A stretch of DNA of 64,000 bases from Nilaparvata lugens (taxonomy: Eukaryota; Arthropoda; Insecta; Hemiptera; Delphacidae), in assembly GCF_014356525.2 (NCBI RefSeq), contig NC_052505.1, positions 4,634,984 to 4,698,983 of the forward strand, in the 5' to 3' direction. Below the pieces are notes generated by a model. That model had not been told where the DNA came from, did no database searches, and worked only from the letters and a program-made list of their open reading frames with translations. Below, piece after piece: positions 12,345 to 25,312 of this stretch (positions are counted from its first letter, which is position 1; each line of letters starts with the position of its first letter). The translations under genes were made by a program, and so were the position numbers.

Positions 12345-13050
12345 AGCACACGATTACGATTCATGTATGACGCACATTGTATGTGCGTCTGTGTACACGA
12401 TATCTCATCTTCCAATTAACGGAATGACTTGAAATTTGGAACTCAATGTCCTTACAATATAAGGATCCGACACGAACAATGTCGATCAAATGCAATTCAA
12501 GATGGCGGCTGAAATGGAGAAAATGTTGTCAAAAACAGGGTTTTTCGCGATTTTCGCGAAAACGGCTCCAACGATTTTGATTGAATTTATACCTAGAATA
12601 GTCATCGATGAGCTCTATGAACTGTCACCAGTCCCATATCTGTAAAAATTTCAGGAGCTCCGCCCCATCTATGCAAAGTTGGATTTCAGATTCCCAATTA
12701 TCAGGCTTCAGATACAATTTAAACAAAAAATTTTGAGTAGAAAAGATTAGCATGAAAATCACTACAATTAATGTTCAGCAACATTTCCACCTAAAATTGA
12801 AAATAAGCTCGAAATTCGTGAAAATGTGATTATCCAATTGCAAACTGTTGGCAACTGTTAGATTCTATTAAATGATTCACTATGAAGAGATAGCAGACCT
12901 CGTGTGTCTACAGCGTTATTACCCTGTCACCAGCTGGCTCAATTCTTTGAACAGTAGACTTGAGATGCGCGGGAGCACTAGCGTCAGGTGATCAATTTTC
13001 ATAACGGCAAGGAAAGTTGTGTGAGTGCGCCACACCAGATTTTTATTTAA
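12174..13050 (-). mobile_element. MITE with internal (TG)n microsatellite
   Basis: Ends actttccttgccctatcacc and ggcaaggaaagttgtgtgag ... cacaccagattt. Reverse of the copies at 22170-23130 and 43955-44900. (TG)n lies at 12303-12341. Confidence 0.85.
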
Positions 13051-13084
13051 TGTGAATAATTACCACAATATCAACTTCTCAACT

Positions 13085-13390
13085 ACACAAAAAAAGTTGA
13101 TCGAATACTGTCATTATAACATGCACCTCATTATCGGAAGATGATACACATGGATATCAATACAAATGCTAATCAAATACTGCTATTATAACGTGGACCT
13201 CACTATAGAAAGATGATACAAGGGTGATACACAAGGATAGCAATACCAATGTGTATCAAATACTGCTATTATAACGTGGACCTTACTATAGGACGATGAT
13301 ACGGAGATGATACAAGGATGATACACAAGGATAGCAACACCAATGCTAATCAAATACTGCCATTATAACGTGGACTCACTATAGATAACA
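13085..13390. repeat. Tandem array of GTGAGGTCC-element right ends
   Basis: Four successive copies of an ~55-95-bp piece ending ataacgtggacctcactata (near 13135, 13190, 13271, 13368), each preceded by atgctaatcaaatactgc-like sequence. Confidence 0.8.
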
Positions 13391-13499
13391 CATGCTCGAC
13401 CACTGGCATGAGCTTGTAATGACACATCCTGCTATAGATAGCCGTAATTAAGTTCAGTAAATAAGCTTGTGGTTTGCTAATGCAAGTCTAATCAAACAA

Positions 13500-15430
13500 G
13501 TGTTGCTGTCCGTTGTTATCAACTTCTTTCAAAGTGATTCTGAATTCAACTCAACTCCTTGTCAACAATATATACATTCACCAATTAAAATTCATCCGTT
13601 GTTATCAACTTATTTTTCACAGTGATTCTGAATTAAACTCCTTGTCAACTACTTTTCTTACATGATTTAAATTCATCAAATTAAATTCATCCGTTGTTAT
13701 CAACTTCTTTTTCACAGTGATTCTGAATTAAACTCCTTGTCAACTACTTTTCTTACATGATTTAAATTCATCAAATTAAATTCATCCGTTGTTATCAACT
13801 TCTTTTCGACAGTGATTCTGAATTAAACTTCTTGTCAACTACGCTTTCTTACATGATTTAAATTCAACCGTTGTTATCAACTTCTTTTTCTCAGTGATTC
13901 TAAATTAAACTACTTGTCAACTACGTTTCTTACATGATTTGAATTCAACCGTTCTTATCAACTTCTTTTTCACAGTGATTATATTAAACTCCTTGTCAAC
14001 TACGTTTCTTACATGATTTAAATTCATCAAATTAAATTCATCCGTTGTTATCAATTTCTTTTTCACTGTGATTCTGAATTAAACTCCTTGTCAACTATGT
14101 TTCTTACATGATTTAAATTCATCAAATTAAATTCATCCGTTGTTATCAACTTCTTTTTCACAGTGACTATAAATTAAACTCCTTGTCAACTACGTTTCTT
14201 ACATGATTTAAATTCATCAAATTAAATTCAACCGTTGTTATCAACTCCTTTTTCACAGTGACTATAAATTAAACTACTTGTCAACTACGTTTCTTACATG
14301 ATTTAAATTCATCAAATTAAATTCAACCGTTGTTATCAACTTCTTTTTCACAGTGACTATAAATTAAACTACTTGTCAACTACGTTTCTTACATGATTTA
14401 AATTCATCAAATTAAATTCAACCGTTGTTATCAACTTCTTTTTCACAGTGATTCTAAATTAAACTACTTGTCAACTACGTTTCTTACATGATTTAAATTC
14501 ATCAAATTAAATTCAACCGTTGTTATCAACTTCTTTTTCACATTGATTCTGAATAAACTCCTTGTCAACTACTTTTCTTACATGATTTAAATTCATCAAA
14601 TTAAATTCATCCGTTGTAATCAACTTCTTTTTCACAGTGATTCTGAATTAAACTCCTTGTCAACTATGTTTCTTACAATATTTAAATTCACCAAATTAAA
14701 TTCAACCGTTGTTGTCAACTTATTTTTCACAGTGATTCTGAATTAAACTCCTTGTCAACTACTTTTCTTACATGATTCAAATTCATCAAATTAAATTCAT
14801 TCGTTGTTATCAACTCCTTTTTCACAGTGACTATAAATTAAACTACTCTCTTGTCAACTACGTTTCTTACATGATTTAAATTCATCAAATTAAATTGAAC
14901 CGTTGTTATCAACTTCTTTTTCACAGTGATTCTAAATTAAACTACTTGTCAACTACGTTTCGTACATGATTTAAATTCATCAAATTAAATTCATTCGTTG
15001 TTATCAACTCCTTTTTCACAGTGACTATAAATTAAACTACTTTCTTGTCAACTACGTTTCTTACATGATTTAAATTCATCAAATTAAATTGAACCGTTGT
15101 TATCAACTTCTTTTTCACAGTGATTCTAAATTAAACTACTTGTCAACTACGTTTCGTACATGATTTAAATTCATCAAATTAAATTCATTCGTTGTTATCA
15201 ACTTCTTCTTCACAGTGATTCTGAATTAAACTCCTTGTCAACTACTTTTCGTACATGATTTAAATTCATCAAATTAAATTCAACCGTTGTTATCAACTTC
15301 TTTTTCACAGTGACTATAAATTAAACTACTTGTCAACTACGTTTCTTACATGATTTAAATTCATCCGTTGTTATCAACTTCTTCACAGTGACTATAAATT
15401 AAACTTCTTGTCAACTGCGTTTCTTACTAC
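13500..15430. repeat. Satellite array, ~94-bp unit, ~21 copies
   Basis: Each unit contains ccgttgttatcaacttcttt, cacagtgatt/act, aaactccttgtcaactacg and acatgatttaaattcatc. Unit length runs from ~80 to ~98 bp. Variants (gattctgaa, gactataaa, gattctaaa) group by neighbourhood. Not coding. Confidence 0.97.
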
Positions 15431-15613
15431 AGTTAAATTCATTATTGTTCGTTACAAGTTCAAAAATCAGTAACGTGTTTCACATTTTAACGATGAATAA
15501 CAATTTCGATGAATTATCTCTTTTTTTAAATCATGAAACAATGAATCTTTAGTGTTTTGTAAACAATAATTAAAATTACGGTATTGTAGTAATGTTAATG
15601 ATTCAATATTAGC

Positions 15614-15812
15614 AGGTAACCCGTGCTCCGCAAGGGTCTAATTGAATACTTGACCTACTGAAATCTTGAAGAATTTAAAATAGGCCTACAACCATTCTCG
15701 GTAAATTGAGAATCTATAATGCAAAATCTCAAGTTTATCAGTTGAGTAGTTCAGACGTGAATTTCCTATCCCGTACGTCTATAAGCCAATTCTATCCTTT
15801 ATTATATAGATT
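15614..15812 (-). mobile_element. Family A element
   Basis: Runs from agcaggtaacccgtgctccg to attctatcctttattatata, the reverse orientation of 1972-2187. Confidence 0.75.
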
Positions 15813-16139
15813 TAAGCCACACAATTAAGCACATAGATTCAAGCACACATCAATTTTTGGATTTACGAATTTTTGCATCTTTTCATTTTGAATTTTTCAT
15901 CTAATAATTTATAAATTCTATTAGATGGAACACATGATGTCAAACATATATTTGTCAAGTCCCGTTCAATCTAATAGAATGTAAAGTCTTACGACCAAAA
16001 AGCGATGTGTGTTTAGCTAGCCTAAGTTGAGAAGGCATTCTCCCAATATATCTTTTCAATTCAATCATGGCTGCACCATTTTCTCCCATTCTGTGCATTA
16101 ATATATCTGACAGAAGTTGTGTACTGATATTCAGATCAG

Positions 16140-16860
16140 AATTATATCTGATACTAGCCGTCAGGCTCGCTTCGCTCGCCATATCCGTCTAGCCAGGGGG
16201 CTCCGCCCCCTGGACCCCTGACTGGATCGTCCAAGAATGAGATCAGCAGGCTCGCTTCGCTCGCCTGCATTTTTCATTTGGGCATTTTATCATATGTTAG
16301 GACAATCCAGTCGGGGGTCCAGACTAAACGGATATGGCGAGCGAAGCGAGCCTGACTGCTAGTAAAATATAATATTCCCAGGATTGAAGTAGCAGTGCCC
16401 AATCAATTTTTCCGCGATAAATGCATTTAAATCTTCAACTTGGTGCCAACCTAACAAAGTCAACTCAACTTAATGTCAACCTGACAAAATTATTAATTTA
16501 GTTGCCAGTTAACAACTGTTTTGAAGAGGTACTCTATCTAGATTATAGTTCTATAGTAACATATGATTCGGAAATTTCAATTATAATTAAGAGATTGGGG
16601 GAAGAAGAATATACATGCTAAAAGACGAACTTCAAACCCTTAAAAACAACCCTTAGAGTTAAAATATTGCCAAAAGATTTCTTAGTGCGCCTCTAAAGGG
16701 CCAACTGAACATACCTACCAAATTTGAACGTTTCTGGTCCGGTAGATTTTTAGTTATGCGAGTGAGTGAGTGAGTGAGTGAGTCAGTCAGTCAGTCAGTC
16801 AGTGAGTGAGTGCCATTTCGCTTTTATATATATATATATAGATATAGATAAGTTGAAGAG
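16140..16860. mobile_element. Composite repeat with GC-rich hairpin and GTGAG tract
   Basis: caggctcgcttcgctcgcca at 16160 is mirrored by ggcgagcgaagcgagcctg at 16337; agggggctccgccccctgg lies inside. From 16370 it runs in parallel with 63580-64000 and ends in (gtga)n/(gtca)n at 16756-16812 and a short (ta)n. Confidence 0.8.
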
Positions 16861-18009
16861 TTTTCTGAAATGATCAAATTATTCCGTTTCCTGCTTATTT
16901 CTCTGATGACATTGGCATACCTTGAAATGAGAATGCCATCAATTCCATGATGCTCAATGTCAAGGGGGTTGAGTAGCTTTGTACGTTATGCAGCTGAATC
17001 GATTCTTTTTTAATAAGTAAGTCGCATTTCTCCAGTGTGCATTTCCCGTATTCAGTTCAGGGATAATCTGAAAGTTTCCTTTGTTCGTCGGGAACACTAA
17101 TGCAATCTGTTATCCACAAATATAGGTCAATGTCTGTCTCCGGCTTATAATCTTGTTACCAACGACTTGAAGTAGTTTTCCTAGCTTTTTTCTCTGCACA
17201 ATTGCAAGACAGTATTTATTCCTTTTTTATGCTTACAAGCTGATGAAGAATGGACAGCCCCTGCTGTGTACACTGTGACTAGAGAATAATAGTGTACTTA
17301 AACTTGAAGGACAATGGTTTGTAGTCAACATCACTGATTACCGCCTGCATTCAAATGTTTACGATTCTCCGGTTCATTTATTATCGATCTTTTATTGTAA
17401 CCGATATCACCGCTGAAACTACCTGTCAATGCTTGAGCAAAAATATCATAAGTTTACATCCAATGTTGAACGGAAAAAAGGAATCCGTATTAGGATTATG
17501 TTGCAAGCTACTCGTTTGTTTTGGAATCGTTGGATGATGTATATTTCTTCTTTCTCAATCAAAACTTGGCTGCTACACAGAGAAGTAAGTAATTCCTTCT
17601 ACTTTGTGACTGCTATCATTTTCTTCTAGAGAACTCAATAGTACCATATTATCATCACCTGTAGCATCATTCTGTTTCATCTGTTTTTTATTCGGGATTT
17701 TTTAAGGATGCCAATATTGCTCTCTGCTATACAGCCCCACAGTTGCGCACCATATAACCAGACAGGCCTCAGTATTTGAAGAGTAGAATTTTATTGTAGG
17801 TTGATAAGCTTGAACCCCTTCTTATCATCCTACTATATATGGTTTCAACCCTGCCAGGAGACAAATAAAACAATCAATCAATCAATACTAAACTTGTAGT
17901 TGAACTCTCATCTCTCTATGGCAAGCTACTCGTGGCTGAATTTTTCTTTATATCGTCAAAAGATTCAGCTGGATATTCTCTATGGTTTGTTAAAATATTA
18001 AAGCATATC
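16861..18009. other. Intergenic, no gene recognised
   Basis: Frames at 17355-17629 overlap each other and match no family. Near 17760-17890 is an aatcaatcaatcaat tail that may end a retrotransposed copy. Confidence 0.45.
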
Positions 18010-18480
18010 TATGTAATATAATGAAGGAAAAATTGGCTTATACAAGTAAGGGGTAGGAAATTCACGAATGATGACGCATCATCACGTCTGAACTATTGGA
18101 CTGATTATCTTGAAATTTTGCATTATAGATTCTTAATTTTTCAAGGATGGTTACAAGCCTATTTTAAATTCTTCAATATTTCAGTAGATGAAGCTTTCAG
18201 TTCAGCTTCATATTCTGTATAGTTTGTTAAAATATTATAGTATATCTAGACTTTAATAAAGGAAAGAATTGGCTTATACACGTGCGGGGTAGGAAATTCA
18301 CGAATGACGCATCATCACGTCTGAACTACTGGACCGATTAACTTGAAATTTTGCTTATAGACTCTCAATTCACCGAGGATGTTCATAGGCCTATTTCAAG
18401 TTCTTCAAGATTTCAGTAGGTGGAGTTTTCAGTTTGTCAAGTTTTTAATTAGACCACTGTGGAGCTCGGAGTTCGTAAAA
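18010..18480 (+). mobile_element. Two family A elements in tandem
   Basis: Copies start ataatgaaggaaaaattggc (18017) and aataaaggaaagaattggct (18255). The first lacks its right end; the second runs to about 18475. Confidence 0.7.
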
Positions 18481-18905
18481 ATCTTCTTCAGACCTGGAGG
18501 AATTTACGGCGCAGAGAAATGGAGGGAGATCAGCCAATTGCAGTGATGGATTGAGTCATAGGTGGAAGCGCAGTTGTCAATTTGTCGAATAGAGTCAGTC
18601 GAGTCTGTGATTGCAGAGAGGAAACTTCCTAGTTTATTGAGAGGAAACTTCCTAGTTTAATGAAAGTTTATTGAGAGGAAATTTCCTAGTTTATTGAAAG
18701 TTTATTGAGAGGAAACTTCCCAGTTTATTGAAAGTTTATTGAGTTTATTGAAAGTTTAACATGAGCGCTTGAATACTCACTGGAAATTAGTGAACGCTGG
18801 CCGATACACAACGGCAACATAGCAGCCATTGTATCCCTGCCACTGTATGTCTTCTCTACTGCGCATGTCCATCCCAAGTCGGAAGTTAATTTGAACGAAG
18901 TATAG
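18480..18905 (-). mobile_element. TIR MITE with internal short tandem repeat
   Basis: Reverse copy of 4103-4410. Inside, gaaagtttattgagaggaaa-type units are repeated about five times (18620-18760). Confidence 0.75.
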
Positions 18906-20110
18906 TTTATAATATTATGTTTACAGTTTATAGTTTGCATCTTCATAGTATTGATTCTTTGCAGTATAGCCAGAGAAACCTTATAAGATTGAAAATGAAA
19001 AAATCCTTTATTAGGCGGAGTTAGGAGAAGATTGTTTTATTCTATGGTATATTATTGTTTACTACCAATACTATAATAATAGGACTATGGGACAATGTGG
19101 AACGACTATTTTGTCTTGGGATGATAAGGCTGGGCAAAGGCTAAAAATGAACTTTCTACTCGTGATATTTTTCAAAGTTTTCGATTTGTATATTATTAAG
19201 CTATCAAAATATTATATTATGAAGAAAGTTATTCAATTTACTAAAAATAAACAAAAATAACTTTTAGTAGAGTTATTTTTGGTAAATTAAATAACTTTTT
19301 CAAAAATTGATATTTTCAGAAAATTTTTGTTTTAATAGATCAACAATACCATGAATAAAATCTATCCTCCAAATCTCATGGATTTATCTCTTACCGAATT
19401 TGAAATGTTCTGTTGCAAAAATTTAAACTCCAGTCGCTCATATCTCAAAAATTAATGATCGGTAAAAATGTTTTCCTTAGAAAACTTTTCCATTTTGATA
19501 GCTTGATGATATTATACATTGAATAAATATAGACTGCAACTTAGGTCTACGCACAGGTTTTACCTTGTAGCCTACTCCTTAAACATAGATGGACATGAAA
19601 AAATATATACTGCAGTTTTGGAATCATTTTATATATTTAATAGTATTTTTCTTGTATTATTTTTAGATGTTATAATATTATATTATTATAATTGTGTATG
19701 TTTTTTGAGAAATAAATTTGAATTTGAAAAAAATCGAAAAACATGGGAAAATATCATGAGTAGAAAGTTTATTTTTAGCCTTTGCACAGCCTTAATAATA
19801 TTATGTTTAAATTACAGTTTATGTTTTGCATCTTCATAGTATTGCTTCTTTAGCCAGAGAAATCTTATAAGATTGAAAATGAAAATGAAAACATTCTTTA
19901 TTAGGCGGAGTTAGGGGAAGATTGTTTTATTCTATGGTATATTATTGTTTACGACCAATACTATAGGACTATGGGACTCCAATGTGGAACGACTATTTTG
20001 TCTTGGGAGGATTAATAAGGGATGGAGTTGTAGTCGGGTTTTGTTCTGATTTTGGTGTTTTTTTTTGTGGGTTTCAAGTTTTCGTCAGCATGTTAATTCC
20101 TGTTCTTTCG
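18906..20110. repeat. Direct repeat flanking a fold-back element
   Basis: 18906-19125 (gcatcttcatag...ggaacgactattttgtcttg) recurs at 19800-20020. Between them is a fold-back (19128-19790) whose ends match those of 20488-21108. The 106-codon frame at 19519 is a by-product. Confidence 0.75.
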
Positions 20111-20487
20111 AAACTGGTAGTAATAATGAGGGTCCTTTTTCAGCCCTGGGCTACACTCTGAAAAAATGGATAGCTTTGAAAAACATCATTCTCTGAAAAA
20201 TAAAGGGCTCTCTCCTTATTGGTCATGTTATTGCCGAGGCCTTCTTCAAAATAATACAAAAACAGTTGTTTGTCACTCACAAGTCACAAGACACAAACTC
20301 TGCAAAAGTTGTCTACGTGTTAGCACATGTCTCTTTCTTTGTTCTCTCTTCACTCTCACATGCGTAGGCGCGTGAAGTGGACACAGTTCTGCTTTATAAT
20401 GTCAGTATTTGATTAATATTGGTGTTGCTATCCTTGTCTATCATTCGACAAAGCAGATGGCTCTATCCTTTTCTACCTCCTGTTTAT

Positions 20488-21113
20488 GGCTGTGCAAAGG
20501 CTAAAAATAAACTTTCTACTCGTGAAATTTTTCAAAGTTTTTCGATTTGTATATCATTACGCTATCAAAATGAAAAAGTTTTCTCAGGAAAATATTTTTT
20601 TCCGATCATTACTTTTTGAGATATGAGCGCCAAAAGATTAATTCTTTGGGAGGGAACATTTCAAATTCGGTAACAGATAAATTCATGAGATTTAGAGGAT
20701 AGATTGATTCTTCATGGTATTGTTGATCTAGTAAAACAAAACTTTTCTGAAAATATCAATTTTTAAGATAGTTATTCAATTTACTAAAAATAAGTTTTAG
20801 TTGAGTTATTTTTGGTTAATTCTGGTAAATTGAATAACTTTTTCAAAAATTTATATTTTCAGAAAATCTTTGTTTTAATAAATCATGAAGAATCCATCCT
20901 CTAAATCTCATGGATTTATCTCTTACCGAATTTGAAATGTTCTGTCCTAAAAATTCAAACTTCAGTCGCTCATATCTCAAAAAGTAATGATAGGAAAAAA
21001 TATTTTCCTGAGAAAACTTTTTCATTTTGATAGCGTAATGATATACAAATCGAAAAACTTTGAAAAATATCACGAGTAGAAAGTTTATTTTTAGCCTTTG
21101 CACAGCCCCAAAT
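20488..21113. mobile_element. Long-TIR fold-back (ggctgtgcaaaggctaaaaa)
   Basis: The left end is mirrored at the right (tttttagcctttgcacagcc), and most of the element folds on itself. It interrupts a GTGAGGTCC element. Confidence 0.85.
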
Positions 21114-21149
21114 CAGTGCAACCACACTTCTATCATAGAGAAAACACAT

Positions 21150-21746
21150 TGTGAGGTTCACGTTATAATGGCAGTATTTGATTACTAGTGATGTTACTAT
21201 CCTCGTCTATCATTCGGCACTGCTGATTGCGCTATCCTTTTCTATCTCTGCAACGTTCTGTATCGTAACAATGTAGAAGTATAACCAATTAACAAAATAT
21301 TCAATCGAAATTATGATAATCTATTAGTTAGTCTTGAAAATTATATTTTCTTGACGAATGTGATATAATTCTAGCCCGGGTTCGATTCCCGGGCTGACAA
21401 ATATTTTTTGAATTTTCATCGAATTTCCACCCTAGCTGTTCACCCTGTTGTCAATATTTGCAGTAGCAGATGTATTCGGAGTTATTTACAGCATTTAATC
21501 TGGATTTTCGTTTAATAATTGAGAATGAAATATAATTGATTATTTTTACAAAAATCAACAGTTGATATTACATCAGATATACCGGTCAGCTATTCATGAT
21601 TGATATTTTCAACAAGAATGAATAGATGATATTACATCAGATATACTGGTATCAGCTATCGTCTATAGAAGGCAGTGGCATGCAGAGAATCGGCAACGGT
21701 GTTCTCCTAACTTACTTCTCTTCCGTTATAACGTGGACCTCACTAA
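21150..21746. mobile_element. GTGAGGTCC-family TIR element
   Basis: Left end gtgaggttcacgttataatg and right end ttataacgtggacctcac. Contains a partial tRNA-related repeat at 21371-21490. Confidence 0.8.
21371..21490 (+). repeat. Partial SINE-like repeat with Pol III B-box
   Basis: gcccgggttcgattcccggg is a T-arm/B-box sequence; the following tgtcaatatttgcagtagca matches the arms at 25806 onward. The 5' half of the tRNA-like part is missing. Confidence 0.6.
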
Positions 21747-22169
21747 ATTATTTTGCTTATGCAGGATTGTTTTCAGAGATTGTCTGAACTTTTCTATTTT
21801 GTTGTTAAGTTCGTTGTTTTCAGAGTTGACTAAACTTTTCTGGTTTGTTGTTGAGTTTGTCCATTTTATCCTTGAATGCTTTAGACCAGCATAAGTTCAC
21901 AATATCCGACTACTTGTAACAGAGTCATTACTGTATAAACATGGGTAATGACATTTCCCTTGGCTTGAGGATATGAGGCAATGGCCACTTCCTATACCTT
22001 TAGCTATTCAAGTTCATTTTTGTCCACTTCCATATTATGTTTGTGTTTTTAGGTCTTACAAGTATGTTTAAAGACTTCATACATCTTATTACTATAATCG
22101 TGAGTTTGAATCGTGTGTGCAATTTACTGTACTTAATTTTGGAACATTTATAAATCTTATCCAAATATT

Positions 22170-22913
22170 TGAAAAATCTGGTGTGGTACACTCACACAAC
22201 TTTCCTTGCTCATATTTGAAACTACAATAAGACTTTTGTATATGTGTATATATAATTGTTTTCAGAGTACTTTTTCCTTTGTGTAAATGGTGAAATTCAA
22301 TGATTTTTTTTGTCGTCATTTTTTAAAGTCGTCAAAACAGCTGTTCTACAGATGAAATAATATCTCGACTATGTGTTCTTTTTATGAACTGCTCTACCTA
22401 CCTACCTCATGCACGAGAAGGAGGTTACAAAGTCCATTTCTCAAGGATGGGGTGGACGGACCTCCCATTAGTTTCCCAGAAAGGAGACTCATGCCAGTTA
22501 ATAGAGCTGATAAATAACTATACAAAGTATGAATTTGAAAAAAATCGGTCAAGTTATTTTGAGAAAATCGTGAAAAACATGGTTTTTTTAGTAATTATCC
22601 GCCATTTTTCTCAAGTATATTACGGAGCTCCTGCAATTTTCTCAGAGATGAGACTCATGTCAGTTGATAGGGCTTATAAATAGCTATCCATGGTATAAAT
22701 TTGAAGAAAATCGTTAGAGTTGTTTTCGAGAAAACCGTGAAAAACATGGTTTTTTAATAATTATCCGCCATTTTTCCCGCCATTTTGAATCGAATTTTAT
22801 TGAATTTCTTATTGTCAGATCCTCATGGTATAAGGACCTTAAGTTTAAAATTTCAAGTCAGTCGGTTGATTAGGAAAGGAGTTATCGTGTTCACAGACAT
22901 ACACACACATACA

Positions 22914-22951
<38 letters not shown>

Positions 22952-23130
22952 ACACACACACACACACCACACACACACACACCACACACACACACAGACC
23001 AACACCCAAAAATCATGTTTTTGGACTCAGGGGACCTTGAAACGTATAGAAAACTTGAAATTAGGGTACCTTAATTTTTTTTGGAAAGCAATACTTTCCT
23101 TACCTATGGTAGTAGGGCAAGGAAAGTAAA
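22170..23130 (+). mobile_element. MITE with internal (CA)n microsatellite
   Basis: Starts aaaaatctggtgtggtacac and ends agggcaaggaaagtaa. The (CA)n tract is at 22897-22997. The frames at 22384 and 22785 are by-products. Confidence 0.85.
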
Positions 23131-23510
23131 AATGAACGTTTTCATAGAATATAATTGATTTATAATTTAATATAATAATGAACTTTATTTCGCCAAATTA
23201 CTAGAAAATATAAATTAATAATACAAGAATAATTGAAATATAGATGCATTTTTTTTAATAAACTTATTAATTTATTACATTTTTAACATTATAAAACTAT
23301 ACAAAATTACTTATAAAGGTAATAAAATAACCTAAAGTGAAGGAAACAGAGTTGATACAATGAAAAATGATACAATGACGCAAAAGGTCGTTATACGTCG
23401 TCATGTTGAATTCTTCCTTTTTATGTTTTCTTTTCTATTTCCTATCACTTTCATACACTTCCATTCATCCTCAAATTTCGATTCCCATTGGATTTAAAAT
23501 ATATATACTG
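23131..23510. other. AT-rich stretch, possibly a LINE 3' end
   Basis: aatgaactttatttcgccaa and the AT-rich run look like a retrotransposon end on the - strand. No coding sequence. Confidence 0.35.
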
Positions 23511-24545
23511 TATATACAGGGTGATTCTTAATTATGGTAAAATAATTTAATACGTGATAGTAGAGGTAAAAATAAGAAAAAAGTTCTTATAAACATATAT
23601 CCATAAACGCTTCATTAGCGAGCTATACAGGCTGAAAGATTTCGCCCGGAATTCAGTTCCTCTGGTGAATTACACCGATGCTGAATTGTTTGGGGACTAG
23701 TTTTTGAAAAACTTATGGTGGATTCTTATGGAAAAATATCTGAAAAATTGAATAAAACTAGTCTGGAAGCTGTAGTGTGAGTAGTTTTTGAGAAAAAAGT
23801 TGAAATATGCAAAAAATCTAAGTAGTAAAACACAGATTTCTACGTTTGATGCCCAATACTGAGTACTGAGTACCTGATCTCAGATTGTAGAGCACAAAAA
23901 TACGCCCAGAGGGATTTTGAATTATACATCTAAATGGTAACAATCGGAAGATATTGTTGATCAAAAACTAAAATTAATCAAAATTGATTTTTTCTTCAAA
24001 TTTCACTCATATTTGAAAAATCATAACTCAGTACTAATTGGAGATAGAGAGCTCCGAATGATCTCATTTTATTCAGAATGTCATAATCTAGAAAAAAGGC
24101 GACAGCAAACTTTTCTGTCCGATTACGAGATTTGGCAGAAATAGCTGAAAACTGGAAAATGAGCCGAAAATACGAGGTTTTTGGGCCACCCAAGGAATTT
24201 TTGCATGAAGAAATTGGTTCTGGACTTCTCTTATGTACCCAAATAATATATCAAAAAATCAGAACTACAATATAAATTGCATGCACACCCCCTTTTTATG
24301 TCTATATTGACTGGACTAATATTTTATCTCCAATGTTTGTTCTTGAAAGATATTTTTGTATTACTGTTGAAATTTTCAAATCTGAAATCTGTCATATGCA
24401 TCGGGATCGTGACATCTTTTGCTTTTGTAAACAAAGTTGGAACTGCTTCTCGTTCAACCAGAGTGTGGAGCTGCTGCTGTTTGGAGTTGTTTGTTGGTTT
24501 TTTACAGTTTTTCTTTCAAAACCGGTTTCCCGCGATAGTAAAACG
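23511..24545. mobile_element. Unclassified dispersed repeat
   Basis: Begins tacagggtgattcttaatta, a start common in insect repeats, and carries no credible frame; the overlapping frames at 24277 and 24333 are on repeat sequence. Confidence 0.4.
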
Positions 24546-24660
24546 TAAAACGTAGTAGTCCCTAGTCGATGCAGCAGTTTATCGTCATTGGTTTTGTCGA
24601 TAGCAGCTGAGTAGATTTATATTAATAATAGTGAGTGGAGAGAGATGAATATATAGAAGA

Positions 24661-25312
24661 AGTGAGGTCCGCGTTATTATGACAGTAGAGAAAGATAGTA
24701 GATCAACGTTGCCGATCCTCTGCCTTCTATAGACGGTAGCTGATACAAGCTTATTGATGTTGATTCATTGATGTTATTGATTCATTCTCATTTAAATTAA
24801 TCAAATCTATTTTATTAAGCAAGAAATTATATTTTTCAATAATTTCATAATTATATGAAATATTTCGTTAATTGACCGAGCGAAGTGAGGGCTAAGATTC
24901 AAGTCGACGGTTTGGCATTTCTTTTAATGTTTAAATGTTTTTATGTTGCGCAATTACGTCGAAACGCGGTAATAGATTTTCATGAAATTTGACAGGTATG
25001 TTCTTTTTTGAATTACTCGTCGACGTATATACAAGGTTTCGGATATTTTGCATTTCAAGGATAATATAAAAGGAAAAAGGAGCCTCCTTCATACGCCAAT
25101 ATTACCGTAAAAATCAGACTATAGAATTATTCATCATAAATCTAGTGGATTATAATACTACCCGTTCAAAAACATCGAACATCTTGAAAATTGTATCTCT
25201 CCATCAACGTTATAGACTGTTGCAGCCAGACCTGATAACAGCGCTCACACTCACATTCCGGGACGACACGTCACGGTACGATATGGGACAGAAAGCTCTA
25301 TGTTTAGGATTT
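24661..25312 (+). mobile_element. GTGAGGTCC element with nested family B
   Basis: agtgaggtccgcgttattat begins the outer element. A family B copy (attgaccgagcgaagtgagg) starts at about 24872 and its end (gttcacagaactactagt) lies at about 25402. Confidence 0.65.

Noticed and set aside
13500..15430. A CRISPR-like array because of regular repeats
   Set aside because: Whole units repeat without unique spacers and the context is eukaryotic; it is a satellite.
22785..23129. 114-codon frame with a His-Thr repeat
   Set aside because: It translates a (CA)n microsatellite inside a MITE that recurs at 43955 and 12174.
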